From the NCBI GenBank assembly GCA_963678255.2, contig CAXXTW010000002.1, positions 124,001 to 188,000 on the forward strand: a DNA stretch of 64,000 bases, read 5' to 3'. The stretch's first letter is position 1, and every line of letters begins with the position of its first letter. The stretch comes from G963678255 sp963678255. GTDB taxonomy: Bacteria > Cloacimonadota > Cloacimonadia > Cloacimonadales > WRIO01. The notes under the pieces were generated by a model. It saw only the letters and a list, made by a program, of their open reading frames with translations, ran no database searches and was not told the origin of the DNA. This document shows positions 1 through 8,353 of this stretch, piece after piece. Both the position numbers and the translations under genes were made by a program.

Positions 1-2
1 TG

Positions 3-1424
3 CTGGTGTCAGATTCTTTGTACAAACCCTTATCAAAAGTCATTCTAGATGTATATCCTGGAGAATATGGGGTTTGTAATCTTTATGAAGATGATGGGGT
101 TAGTGAAGAGTATCGACTAAACAATTATTCTTTCACAAAAATTGAACAAAGTCAATTGGGTAATAAAATCATTCTGACTATTCATCCATTACTCGGAAAA
201 TTCCCTCATTCTACCATAAAAAGATCATGGCAAATAAATCTGATTCGATGTATTTGCCCTGTTAAAATTCTAATAAATCATTCTGAAGTTATTCTTGATC
301 AAAACAATTTATCTTATAATGGGATGAAACTGACTGTTACTTTTTTACCTGAATCAGTTCATACAAATGAAAAAACAATTATCTCCTTTTTGTTTGATAA
401 TAAGGTTTTTAATACTCATCAGGATTTTAATCAAATCATTCTATTTAATCACAGATTAAAATCTGTTCTTGAATCTATTAAAAATGAAATCAATCGTTTA
501 GATGCTTTTGCAAACCCGCCTGAACTACTTTTAGCTTTTTCTACCTTGCCTACAAGAATTTCTTATTATCCTCTCACTTTGTTCAAAGAATTAAAATTTT
601 TCAAAAAGAATTATCTTAACTTACTAATTACCCTGATTAATTATCCTGGAATATGTTTAAAAACCCTAAATCCCATATTTGCAAAACTAAACATCAATAA
701 TGCATTTTCTTTTGATACAGATATTGTTCTAAAACCTTATGGCTGTTATAAGTGCAAAGTATCTTTTTTACTTGATTCAAATTTAAAAGAATTGCGCTAT
801 ACTCTTGATGGATCGATTCCTAATCATCATTCAAATATTTATGAAAAACCTTTTTATATTAAAAAAACTGCCCTGATTACAGCTTGTCATTTTGAAAAAA
901 ATAAGGTTAAGAGTTTTCCTGTTCAAAAGATATTTGTTTCTCAATGGGCTCAAAAAGTCAATTACCTTTACCCATGTTCTTTAAAGTATTCTGGAAAGGA
1001 TAATCTCTCGCTAGTATCTGGAAATTTTGGGAATATCGATGATTATCATCAAAACTGGATAGGATTTGAAGAGGTTGATCCTGTGATAACAATTGAATTT
1101 ATTAAAGAATTGACTGTTAAGGAGATCTCTGTCAGATTTCTACAGGATAATCACTTCTGGATTTTTGGTCCAAAATCTTTGGTTTTTAAATTATCTCAGG
1201 ATGGTCTTAACTTTCAGGAAGTTTTTAAGAAAACCTATGCAATAAGTGAAAAACAAGATAAAAATGACCCTCGAATTATTTCTATTATAGCTGAGATAAA
1301 GCCATCTAAAAAAGCAAAATACCTCAGAATTCATGCTGAAAATATTAAAGTTTGCCCTTCTTGGCATAAAGCAAAGGGGAAAAAATCCTGGATCTTTATT
1401 GATCAAATCATGCTTAGCACTTAG
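3..1424 (+). CDS. GH31-type glycoside hydrolase, C-terminal part (5' end outside window)
   Basis: The reading frame is open to the left edge, so this is the 3' part of a larger gene; the GTG at 6 is not a credible start. The first 100 residues resemble the DUF5110 beta-domain that follows the catalytic barrel of GH31 alpha-glucosidases (YPGE, then LYEDDG). Residues about 235-310 look like a chitobiase/hexosaminidase C-terminal module (YTLDGSIP), and about 315-470 like an F5/8 type C (discoidin) carbohydrate-binding domain. The role is probably hydrolysis of an exported or imported glycan; the substrate cannot be told without the catalytic domain. GH20 enzymes carry similar tails, so the family call rests mainly on the DUF5110-like start. 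Confidence 0.7.
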   Translation: MVSDSLYKPLSKVILDVYPGEYGVCNLYEDDGVSEEYRLNNYSFTKIEQSQLGNKIILTIHPLLGKFPHSTIKRSWQINLIRCICPVKILINHSEVILDQNNLSYNGMKLTVTFLPESVHTNEKTIISFLFDNKVFNTHQDFNQIILFNHRLKSVLESIKNEINRLDAFANPPELLLAFSTLPTRISYYPLTLFKELKFFKKNYLNLLITLINYPGICLKTLNPIFAKLNINNAFSFDTDIVLKPYGCYKCKVSFLLDSNLKELRYTLDGSIPNHHSNIYEKPFYIKKTALITACHFEKNKVKSFPVQKIFVSQWAQKVNYLYPCSLKYSGKDNLSLVSGNFGNIDDYHQNWIGFEEVDPVITIEFIKELTVKEISVRFLQDNHFWIFGPKSLVFKLSQDGLNFQEVFKKTYAISEKQDKNDPRIISIIAEIKPSKKAKYLRIHAENIKVCPSWHKAKGKKSWIFIDQIMLST

Positions 1425-1677
1425 AAATTATCATTTTTATTTTGTGGTTGTTCTAAAAAAACCTCGATTATAAAATTAAAAGTATAAACGAAAGAACTTA
1501 GTTTGTGATTCTAATATGTCATAGTGCCTAACCCGCTTTAAGCTTCTCCTTTTCATGCTTTTAGATCTTTTAGTGGTTCTTAACCTGGATATCACAGATT
1601 CAATTATATTGAAAAATATTCTTTTGCAGAATTACTGCTGGAAAATCAATCAATAAGCAATTCTGCTATTTTTTAAC
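1425..1677. other. intergenic region without recognised gene
   Basis: AT-rich spacer between the glycosidase and the hydrogenase operon. No ORF with a ribosome binding site, no tRNA and no clear terminator hairpin were seen. A promoter for the next operon lies at its right end and is listed separately. Confidence 0.6.
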
Positions 1678-1706
1678 TTGACTGCTGGGTATAGTAATAA
1701 TAAATT
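1678..1706 (+). promoter_or_regulatory. predicted sigma70-type promoter of hydrogenase operon
   Basis: TTGACT at 1678-1683, a 17-nt spacer, then TAAATT at 1701-1706. It lies 33 nt upstream of the first gene, which has an AGGAAGGA ribosome binding site. The -35 is good and the -10 is weak, so this is a prediction only. Confidence 0.45.
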
Positions 1707-1739
1707 AACTTTAAATTATTCTAATAAATAGGAAGGAAT

Positions 1740-2087
1740 ATGAAACTAAAGGAAATACTTGACCTTCTTGAAGGTGAATTACTTACTAATTCTGTAGATA
1801 CAGAAAAAGAAATAACCTGCGCCTTCGGTTCTGATTTAATTAGTGACATTTTAATGTGTACTAAAGAACCAACTCTTTTGTTGACCGGTTTAACAAACCC
1901 TCAAGTTATCAGACTTTCAGATATGATTGATCTCTTAGGTATCATTTTTGTTAGAGGAAAAAGACCACCTGATGATTTAATCGAAATGGCTAATGAACGT
2001 GATTTGCCTTTGATCACCACCAAATTTACCCTTTATAAATCTTCCGGACTTCTTTACAACACTGGTTTAAGGAGTTGTAAAATATAA
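1740..2087 (+). CDS. DRTGG-domain protein (first copy)
   Basis: Small soluble protein of 115 aa matching the DRTGG domain family. Such single-domain proteins are found in [FeFe]-hydrogenase operons of fermentative bacteria, where a regulatory ligand-binding role is suspected but not established. The start follows AGGAAGGA at good spacing. It begins a tight operon; the next gene starts 3 nt after its stop. A second DRTGG protein is encoded at 3876. Family call is from overall sequence character (VIRLSDMIDLLGIIFVRGK core), function inferred from context. Confidence 0.72.
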   Translation: MKLKEILDLLEGELLTNSVDTEKEITCAFGSDLISDILMCTKEPTLLLTGLTNPQVIRLSDMIDLLGIIFVRGKRPPDDLIEMANERDLPLITTKFTLYKSSGLLYNTGLRSCKI

Positions 2088-2090
2088 CAT

Positions 2091-2579
2091 ATGGCTGAAT
2101 ACTGGAACATAAAGGATGAAACAAAAGATAGATTTGACGCTTTAATCAGTGAAAAACCTGATTCTGAGATGACTATTAATTTTGAAGTTGTTACAAAGGA
2201 TTTTGTCAATGCTGGAAAAGCTTCTTCTGAAATTAAAATGATGCTCAAAAGACTTGGGGTTAATCCTGAAATCCTCAGAAGAGTGGCTGTCGCTTCTTAT
2301 GAAGCTGAAATTAATATCGCAGCTCATTCATGGGGTGGTAAAATCATCTGTAATATCTATCTTGATTGCGTACATGTGCAATTCTTAGATACCGGTCCGG
2401 GTATCAAAAGTATTGAAAAGGCTCTGGAACCTGGATTTTCCACTGCTGATCAACTCGTTCGCGAAATGGGCTTTGGTGCTGGTTTGGGATTACCTAATAT
2501 AAAAAAGAACTCAGATGTTATGCATATTAATTCTGAAGATGGTGGTTCCACTCACATGGAGTTTTTCATATTTTTCTAA
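2091..2579 (+). CDS. RsbW-like anti-sigma/serine kinase-type ATPase
   Basis: 162-aa protein with a GHKL ATPase fold (HATPase_c_2). The N box is represented by the EAEINIAAHSWGG segment, followed by a D-TGPGI G1 motif and a G-GAGLGLPNI G2 motif. Known relatives are RsbW/SpoIIAB-type kinases that phosphorylate anti-sigma antagonists. In hydrogenase operons these ATPases recur next to DRTGG and HydS-like proteins and probably form a regulatory or assembly module; the partner is unknown. No sigma factor or STAS protein is nearby. Confidence 0.8.
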   Translation: MAEYWNIKDETKDRFDALISEKPDSEMTINFEVVTKDFVNAGKASSEIKMMLKRLGVNPEILRRVAVASYEAEINIAAHSWGGKIICNIYLDCVHVQFLDTGPGIKSIEKALEPGFSTADQLVREMGFGAGLGLPNIKKNSDVMHINSEDGGSTHMEFFIFF

Positions 2580-2595
2580 TCAATAGAGTTTTGTT

Positions 2596-3867
2596 ATGAA
2601 TGATAAAAAATATTTTCATGCTATAACGATCAATAATGAACGTTGTAAAGGATGTATGAGTTGTGTAAGGGTTTGCCCTACTGAAGCTCTAAGAGTTAGA
2701 GATGGTCATGTTTACCTCGATGAAACAAGATGTGTGGATTGTGGTAAATGTATTTCTGCCTGCTCTTTTGATGCGATAAATTCTTATTCTGACCCTTTAA
2801 GCATCATCGATAAATTTCCCTATAAAGTTGCTATTGTCTCCGCTGCTTATGCTGGACAGTTCTCCGAAGATATTAGTTATGAAACAACTATTAAAGCCTT
2901 GTACCATCTTGGCTTTGACCTGGTTATTGAAGAATCTATGATCTCTGAGGTTATGACTAAAATTAAAAAACAATATATTACTACTCATCCCGATATCAGA
3001 CCAGTTTTGTCTGTAAACTGCCCTGCTGTTGTTCGCTTAATTCAGGTTAGATTCCCTTCTTTACTTCCTAATTTATTCCATTTTGAAGCACCTATGAGTA
3101 TTTTATCCATGCATTACAGAGATAAAATTCACGAAGAAAAGAAAATTCCTAAAGAAAATATCGGAATGTTTCTTATCGTATCTTGTATATCTCAGGTGAC
3201 AGCTGTGCATCAACCTGAAGGAGCTTACAAAAGATTTCAGGATGGCGCTATCGCTATAAAAGATATTTATAATATCGTGCGGGATCGTATGCAGGCCATT
3301 CAACAAATGGATATTCCTGTTCATACACACCAGAGAGGACTTAGTAGCGCTTTGTCTGGCCATGAAGCTGATGAAGTTCGTAGTGAAAAAATCCGTACGA
3401 TCTCTGTCAGTGGTATTAGTAATGTGATCGAAATTCTTACAAAAGTTGAAAACCACCTTTTAGACCAATATGACTATATTGTTCTTAGAAGTTGTACTAA
3501 TGGTTGTGTCGGTGGAAACCTTACTGTCGAAAATCCCTTTATTGCTCGTAGCAAAATCAACACCTTGATTAGAGAAGGTAAAGATGATGATCATGAATTT
3601 GACTCCTTGTATGATCGTTATTTAGACGGTACTTTTGATATTCTTCCACTTGAACCTCGCTCTATTATGGAACTCGATAAAGATATTAAACAAGCTATTT
3701 TAAAAATGAAAAAAATACAGGAAATCGTCGCTCAATTACCTAATATTGATTGTTGCGCCTGTGGTTGCCCAAATTGCCATGCTCTTGCTGAAGATATTGT
3801 TCAGGGTAGAGCAGATATTAATAATTGTATTATTAGACTAAAAAAACGAATCGATCAAAATGAATAG
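2596..3867 (+). CDS. HydS-like [FeFe]-hydrogenase family protein with ferredoxin and Fe-S domains
   Basis: 423 aa. The N-terminus (about 15-60) holds two 4Fe-4S motifs (CKGCMSCVRVCP and CVDCGKCISAC). The middle is a [FeFe]-hydrogenase large-subunit domain keeping one cysteine in each H-cluster loop: C142 (NCPAVV), C197 (VSCISQ), C300 and C304 (SCTNGCVGG). The C-terminus has a further cysteine cluster (CCACGCPNC). Loops 1 and 2 differ from catalytic enzymes (TSCCP and MPCTAKK), which points to a sensory or divergent group C/D protein rather than the main H2-producing subunit. It lacks the PAS domain of classical HydS. Likely an H2 or redox sensor for this operon. Confidence 0.78.
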   Translation: MNDKKYFHAITINNERCKGCMSCVRVCPTEALRVRDGHVYLDETRCVDCGKCISACSFDAINSYSDPLSIIDKFPYKVAIVSAAYAGQFSEDISYETTIKALYHLGFDLVIEESMISEVMTKIKKQYITTHPDIRPVLSVNCPAVVRLIQVRFPSLLPNLFHFEAPMSILSMHYRDKIHEEKKIPKENIGMFLIVSCISQVTAVHQPEGAYKRFQDGAIAIKDIYNIVRDRMQAIQQMDIPVHTHQRGLSSALSGHEADEVRSEKIRTISVSGISNVIEILTKVENHLLDQYDYIVLRSCTNGCVGGNLTVENPFIARSKINTLIREGKDDDHEFDSLYDRYLDGTFDILPLEPRSIMELDKDIKQAILKMKKIQEIVAQLPNIDCCACGCPNCHALAEDIVQGRADINNCIIRLKKRIDQNE

Positions 3868-3875
3868 AGGAATGT

Positions 3876-4220
3876 ATGTCTGTATCTATTAAAAATTTTG
3901 CTGAATCAATTAATGGTAATATTATTACTGAAATTGAAAATTCTGACTCAATTATGATTGAAGGGGCTTATGTCTCTGATTTATTGAGCGATGTGATGGG
4001 AAATGCAAAAGAAAATCAGGTTTGGATTACCATTATGAAACATTTAAATGTTATCGCTGTTGCTGCTCTGGCTAATATGCCATGTGTTTGCTTTTCTAAT
4101 TCTGTAACTCCTGATGAAACTGTTATTCAAAAAGCTCAAGCTGAAGGGATTTGCCTCCTTAACAGCCCCCTTACAACCTTTGAAATTGCTGGTTCATTAT
4201 ACAATCTCCTTCATTCTTAA
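3876..4220 (+). CDS. DRTGG-domain protein (second copy)
   Basis: 114-aa soluble protein of the same type as the gene at 1740 but clearly diverged. It starts 8 nt after the HydS-like gene, with GAGGAAT as ribosome binding site. Pairs of DRTGG proteins flanking a HydS-like gene are a known arrangement in fermentative [FeFe]-hydrogenase operons; the biochemical role is not known. Confidence 0.7.
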   Translation: MSVSIKNFAESINGNIITEIENSDSIMIEGAYVSDLLSDVMGNAKENQVWITIMKHLNVIAVAALANMPCVCFSNSVTPDETVIQKAQAEGICLLNSPLTTFEIAGSLYNLLHS

Positions 4221-4224
4221 TCTT

Positions 4225-4962
4225 ATGAAATGGTTTAAAGCTGATTTGCATATTCATTCTGTCTTGTCTCCCTGTGGTGATTTAGAGATGTCTCCCAAAA
4301 ATGTGGTACATTCTCTAAAACAACAAGGGATTGAGATCTTTGCTATCACTGATCATAATCGAATGAAAAATTGCCTCGCTTTTTATAACCATGCTCTGAA
4401 AAATGGACTTACCTGCCTATTTGGTATTGAAGTCCAAACTCAGGAAGACGTTCATCTGGTTGCGCTCTTTGACAACCATCAAAACGCTTTTTATTTTGAA
4501 GATGAACTTTATAACTCTCTTATGCCTATTGATAATGATCCCGATTATTTCGGCGATCAGGTTATTATTGATGAAAATGAAAATATTCTTGGTATGGAAC
4601 CTAGAGCTCTAATTAATTCCAGCCTATGGACTCTTGATGAAGTAGTCGATAAAATCCGCGAATATGGTGGATTTTGTTTTCCTGCACACGAAGATGCTCT
4701 TAATTACAGCATAACTGCTCAATTGGGATTTATCCCGGAAAACCTTAATTTTGTTGCTATCGGAATAACTGCTAAATGTAATTTAGAAAATTTATTTACA
4801 AAATTTCCATATTTTAATAAATATGCTTTCATAAGAAGTTCAGATGCTCATTATCTGAAAGATATTGGCTCGGGATTTACTGAATTTTATATCGAAAGCC
4901 CGACAGTTGCTGAAATTGCAATGGCTTTGTCGGGAGTCGATGGAAGAAAATATTGCATCTAA
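4225..4962 (+). CDS. PHP-domain metal-dependent phosphoesterase family protein
   Basis: 245 aa from the ATG at 4225. An in-frame ATG at 4114 would overlap the previous gene by over 100 nt and is rejected. The N-terminal D-L-H-I-H (D7, H9, H11) is the PHP metal-binding motif, supported by TDHNRM, the PAHED segment and a late SSDAHY motif. PHP proteins hydrolyse phosphoesters such as histidinol phosphate or nucleotides; members in hydrogenase operons have no assigned substrate. It sits 4 nt after the DRTGG gene, so it is translated from the same mRNA. Confidence 0.78.
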   Translation: MKWFKADLHIHSVLSPCGDLEMSPKNVVHSLKQQGIEIFAITDHNRMKNCLAFYNHALKNGLTCLFGIEVQTQEDVHLVALFDNHQNAFYFEDELYNSLMPIDNDPDYFGDQVIIDENENILGMEPRALINSSLWTLDEVVDKIREYGGFCFPAHEDALNYSITAQLGFIPENLNFVAIGITAKCNLENLFTKFPYFNKYAFIRSSDAHYLKDIGSGFTEFYIESPTVAEIAMALSGVDGRKYCI

Positions 4963-4986
4963 TATAAAAATAAATCAGGAGGAAAA

Positions 4987-5475
4987 ATGTGTAATTGTAA
5001 CGAAAAAGACACTCAGGTCCTGTATGAGAGACTTAAAGTTGTCATTGATGAGAAAAAACAACTCACCAATCCACTCATCGAAATATTGCATCAAGCACAG
5101 GAAATATTCGGTTATCTCCCTGTCGAAGTTCAGCAATATATTGCTGATGAACTTGACATTCCGGTTAGTCAGGTTTACGGCGTTGTAACCTTTTACAATT
5201 TCTTTTCAATGAAACCACGAGGAAAACATATTATCAATGTGTGTACCGGTACTGCTTGTTTCGTAAAAGGCGCTCCAAGATTACTTCAAATGATATCAGA
5301 AGAACTTGGTATTCAAATCGGTGATACTACCGCTGATAATCAATTCTCTTTATCTGCTGTTCGTTGCGTTGGTGCTTGCTCTCTTGCACCTGTTTTTGTG
5401 ATTGGTGAAGATACCTTTGGACGTATTGATACCAGAGACAAATTTAAAGTAATTATTGACAAGTATAAAGACTAA
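4987..5475 (+). CDS. hydC: NADH-linked [FeFe] hydrogenase subunit, NuoE-like [2Fe-2S] protein
   Basis: 162-aa thioredoxin-fold [2Fe-2S] protein of the NuoE/HydC family. The four cluster ligands are C86 and C91 (C-x4-C) and C127 and C131 (C-x3-C). The typical N-terminal helical bundle (LIEILHQAQEIFGYLP) is present. It would pass electrons between the NADH/FMN subunit HydB and the rest of a multimeric bifurcating or NADH-dependent hydrogenase. Ribosome binding site AGGAGGA at 4978-4984. It could instead serve another NADH:acceptor complex (formate dehydrogenase, for example), since the catalytic subunit is not encoded here. Confidence 0.85.
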   Translation: MCNCNEKDTQVLYERLKVVIDEKKQLTNPLIEILHQAQEIFGYLPVEVQQYIADELDIPVSQVYGVVTFYNFFSMKPRGKHIINVCTGTACFVKGAPRLLQMISEELGIQIGDTTADNQFSLSAVRCVGACSLAPVFVIGEDTFGRIDTRDKFKVIIDKYKD

Positions 5476-5484
5476 GAGTAAGAT

Positions 5485-6057
5485 ATGCAAGATTTGTCTC
5501 TTCATTTGCTGGATATTATTGAAAACTCAGCTCGTGCTAAAGCCAAGCTGATTCAGATCAATATCTCTGTAAATGAATCTGATAATCTGATCTGTTTTAA
5601 GATTATTGATGATGGCTGTGGTATGGATGCTGATACCCTTCAAAATGCTCAAAATCCCTTTTATACTTCCAAAGTTGAAAGACAAAAAAAAGTTGGGCTA
5701 GGTATTCCTTTGTTTATGCAAAATGCTGAATGGTGCAATGGATCCTTCTTGTTGCAATCTACCCTTAATGAGGGTACGATTCTCTCTGCTTGCTTTGAAC
5801 TTGATCATATTGACAGAATGCCATTAGGAAATATTGCTGATACTTTGCTGGGATCTATACTCGGACATGCTGAGATTGATTACTTTATCGCTTTATCTAA
5901 AACTTATTTATCTGGTGAAATCTCAGAATTTATTCTGGATACTCGGGAAATTAAATCGGAGCTTGGGGATATACCGATTACATGGCCGGATGTAATCCAG
6001 TATTTGAATGAATTAATTATTCAGGGTGTAAAAAATACAATATTGGAGGAATTCTAA
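5485..6057 (+). CDS. GHKL-type ATPase / histidine kinase-like protein
   Basis: 190 aa. The first 110 residues form a GHKL ATPase domain: N box near LLDIIENSARAKAK, D-DGCGM G1 motif, and a GLGIPL G2 motif. No HisKA dimerisation helix, sensor or membrane segment is present, so it is not a conventional sensor kinase. The C-terminal 80 residues are of unknown fold. Its stop overlaps the start of the next gene by one base (TAATG). Homologous stand-alone ATPases occupy this slot between hydC and hydB in other fermenters. Confidence 0.75.
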   Translation: MQDLSLHLLDIIENSARAKAKLIQINISVNESDNLICFKIIDDGCGMDADTLQNAQNPFYTSKVERQKKVGLGIPLFMQNAEWCNGSFLLQSTLNEGTILSACFELDHIDRMPLGNIADTLLGSILGHAEIDYFIALSKTYLSGEISEFILDTREIKSELGDIPITWPDVIQYLNELIIQGVKNTILEEF

Positions 6058-6422
6058 TGAAGACTTTAGAAGATCTTAAAAAAATCCGTGAAAAAGCACA
6101 ACAAGACATGAAATTAAGAAACAGTTCAACAAGAGTGAAAGTTATCGTTGGTATGGGGACTTCTGGGATAGCTATGGGCGCTCGTGAAGTAATGAAAACC
6201 TTTTTGGATGAAGTTGCCAGCAGAAATTTAACTGATGTTGTCGTAACTCAAACAGGGGAAAAAGGTTTCTCATCTATGGAACCAGTTGTCGATGTTGTCG
6301 AAGAAGGAAAACCTCGTATTACCTATGGAAATATGACCTCTGAAAAAGTAAAAAAAGTTGTCGTTGAACATTTGGTGAATGGGAATCCTGTAAAAGAATT
6401 CGTAATCTCTACTGAAGAATAG
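6057..6422 (+). CDS. thioredoxin-like [2Fe-2S] ferredoxin-fold protein lacking all cysteines
   Basis: 121 aa. The core GMGTSGIAMGAREVM, VVTQTGEKG and EPVVDV aligns with the (2Fe-2S) ferredoxin-domain proteins encoded beside hydB, whose versions normally read GMGTCGIA and TGCIGLC. Here no cysteine occurs anywhere in the protein, so it cannot hold the cluster. It overlaps the previous gene by 1 nt and precedes hydB by 11 nt. It is probably a structural subunit or a relic under selection for its fold; an iron-sulfur role is excluded as the sequence stands. Confidence 0.75.
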   Translation: MKTLEDLKKIREKAQQDMKLRNSSTRVKVIVGMGTSGIAMGAREVMKTFLDEVASRNLTDVVVTQTGEKGFSSMEPVVDVVEEGKPRITYGNMTSEKVKKVVVEHLVNGNPVKEFVISTEE

Positions 6423-6433
6423 GAGGATCCGTA

Positions 6434-8290
6434 ATGCCTGTTAAAAGAATCGATCTCCTGATCTGTTGTGGATCAGGTTGTGTTTCTGCCGGGGCTATGC
6501 GTATTAAGGATAAAATGATTGAAATCCTAAATGCTAACAGCTTGGCTGAAGAAGTAAATATTATTGAAACCGGTTGTATGGGACCTTGTGATTTTGGCCC
6601 TGTTATGATGGTTTATCCTGAAGGTATTTTCTATAAAAAAGTTACCGTTGAAGATGTAGAAGAAATCGTTAATGAACACTTTATTAAAGGAAGACCTGTA
6701 AAAAGATTAATGCAGATTGAAGAAGATGTCGCTATTGCTAATAAAAACGATATCCCTTTCTATCAAAAACAAGTAAAAGTTGCCCTTGAAAATTGTGGTT
6801 ACTTAGATCCAGAAAAAATTGAAGAATATATTGCCCTTGGTGGGTATGAAGCTTTAGGTACTGCCTTAACAGAAATGAAACCTGAAGACGCTATCGATGT
6901 GGTAAAACGGTCTGGCCTTCGAGGTCGTGGCGGTGCTGGCTTCCCTACGGGCTTAAAATGGGAATTCGTTCGTAAAGCTCAGGGTTCTCTAAAATACGTT
7001 GTTTGTAACGCTGATGAAGGTGACCCAGGTGCTTTTATGGATCGCTCTCTCTTAGAAGGTGACCCTCATCGTGTGCTGGAAGGTATGATGCTCGCTGCTT
7101 ATGCTACGGGCGCTTCTGAAGGTTATTTCTATATCCGTGCTGAATATCCCTTGGCTATTAAACGAATTAAAAGAGCTATCGCTCAAGCTAAAGAATTCGG
7201 TCTGATGGGCAAAAACATTTTAGGTTCTGATTTCTCCTTCGAAGCTGAAGTTCGTACTGGTGCAGGCGCTTTCGTCTGTGGCGAAGAAACAGCCCTCATC
7301 GCTTCCATTATGGGTCGTAGAGGTCAACCTATGCCAAAACCACCTTATCCTGCCAGCGAAGGTCTCTGGTCAAAACCTACTCTTGTTAATAATGTAGAAA
7401 CTTTAGGTAATTTAGCAACTATCTTCCGTAAAGGGGCTGATTGGTTTGCTTCTATGGGCACTGAAACCAGTAAAGGTACTAAAGTCTTTGCCCTGACAGG
7501 TGACATTGCTAATACTGGCCTTGTTGAAGTTCCTATGGGAATTACTATTAAAGATCTTATTTTTGAAGTTGGTGGTGGGATTGTTGGGAATCATCAGTTT
7601 AAAGCTGTTCAATTAGGCGGTCCTTCTGGTGGATGCTTAACAAATGATCACTTAGATGTAAAAGTTGATTACGAAACTCTTAAAGAAAAAGGCGCGATGA
7701 TGGGCTCTGGTGGAGTCATCGTCATGAATGAAACCAATTGTATGGTTAATGTTGCTAAATACTTCCTTGATTTCTCTGTTGATGAATCTTGTGGTAAATG
7801 CGCACCTTGCCGTATTGGTTTAAAACAAATGTATGAAATATTAGATAGAATTACCAAAGGAAAAGGAAAAGAAGGCGATATCGAAGAACTTGAAGTTCTG
7901 GGAAATAGTATTAAACAACTATCTCTATGTGGTCTTGGTCAAGCAGCTCCTAATCCAGTTCTTAGTACGATTCGCTATTTCAGAAATGAATACGAAGCTC
8001 ATATTAAAGAACAAGCTTGCCCAACTAAAGTTTGTCTAGATCTTATGCACTTCAATATTAATAAAGATAAATGTATCGGCTGCTCTTTATGTGCTCGACG
8101 TTGCCCTACTTCTTGTATCTCTGGAAGCAAAACTGATAAATATCAGATTAAACAAGTTGACTGTGTTAAATGCGGAAACTGTTTAGAAGTATGCCCTGTT
8201 AAAGCAGTCACTAAAGAAAAAGGTATGCATCCTGACGTAGTTCAAAAAAATTATGATTTGGCTAAAGAAGCTGAAGATCATTCTTTATAA
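6434..8290 (+). CDS. hydB: NADH-linked [FeFe] hydrogenase subunit, NuoF-like flavoprotein
   Basis: 618 aa. An N-terminal [2Fe-2S] thioredoxin-like domain (CCGSGC near 10-16, CMGPC near 50) is followed by the NADH/FMN-binding NuoF core (GLRGRGGAGFPTG near 160-172, NADEGDPGAFMDRS near 193-206, GAGAFVCGEETAL near 276-288). Then come an SLBB-type domain, a 4Fe-4S site (CGKCAPC near 452 with a fourth Cys near 499) and two C-terminal ferredoxin clusters (about 545-595). This is the full HydB architecture of electron-bifurcating hydrogenases. It is the last gene of the operon and is followed at once by a strong terminator, so the usual adjacent hydA is missing. Confidence 0.9.
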   Translation: MPVKRIDLLICCGSGCVSAGAMRIKDKMIEILNANSLAEEVNIIETGCMGPCDFGPVMMVYPEGIFYKKVTVEDVEEIVNEHFIKGRPVKRLMQIEEDVAIANKNDIPFYQKQVKVALENCGYLDPEKIEEYIALGGYEALGTALTEMKPEDAIDVVKRSGLRGRGGAGFPTGLKWEFVRKAQGSLKYVVCNADEGDPGAFMDRSLLEGDPHRVLEGMMLAAYATGASEGYFYIRAEYPLAIKRIKRAIAQAKEFGLMGKNILGSDFSFEAEVRTGAGAFVCGEETALIASIMGRRGQPMPKPPYPASEGLWSKPTLVNNVETLGNLATIFRKGADWFASMGTETSKGTKVFALTGDIANTGLVEVPMGITIKDLIFEVGGGIVGNHQFKAVQLGGPSGGCLTNDHLDVKVDYETLKEKGAMMGSGGVIVMNETNCMVNVAKYFLDFSVDESCGKCAPCRIGLKQMYEILDRITKGKGKEGDIEELEVLGNSIKQLSLCGLGQAAPNPVLSTIRYFRNEYEAHIKEQACPTKVCLDLMHFNINKDKCIGCSLCARRCPTSCISGSKTDKYQIKQVDCVKCGNCLEVCPVKAVTKEKGMHPDVVQKNYDLAKEAEDHSL

Positions 8291-8303
8291 CTCTTAACCT
8301 TAT

Positions 8304-8335
8304 AAAGAGCTTGTCACTTGACAAGCTCTTTTTTT
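8304..8335 (+). terminator. rho-independent terminator of hydrogenase operon
   Basis: A perfect 12-bp stem (8304-8315 with 8320-8331) and a 4-nt loop, followed by a T run to 8335. It begins 14 nt after the hydB stop. Confidence 0.9.
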
Positions 8336-8353
8336 ACTAAAAAGGATTAACCC

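Noticed and set aside
4114..4224. Longer start for the PHP gene
   Set aside because: It would overlap the DRTGG gene by more than 100 nt; the PHP motif begins directly after ATG 4225.
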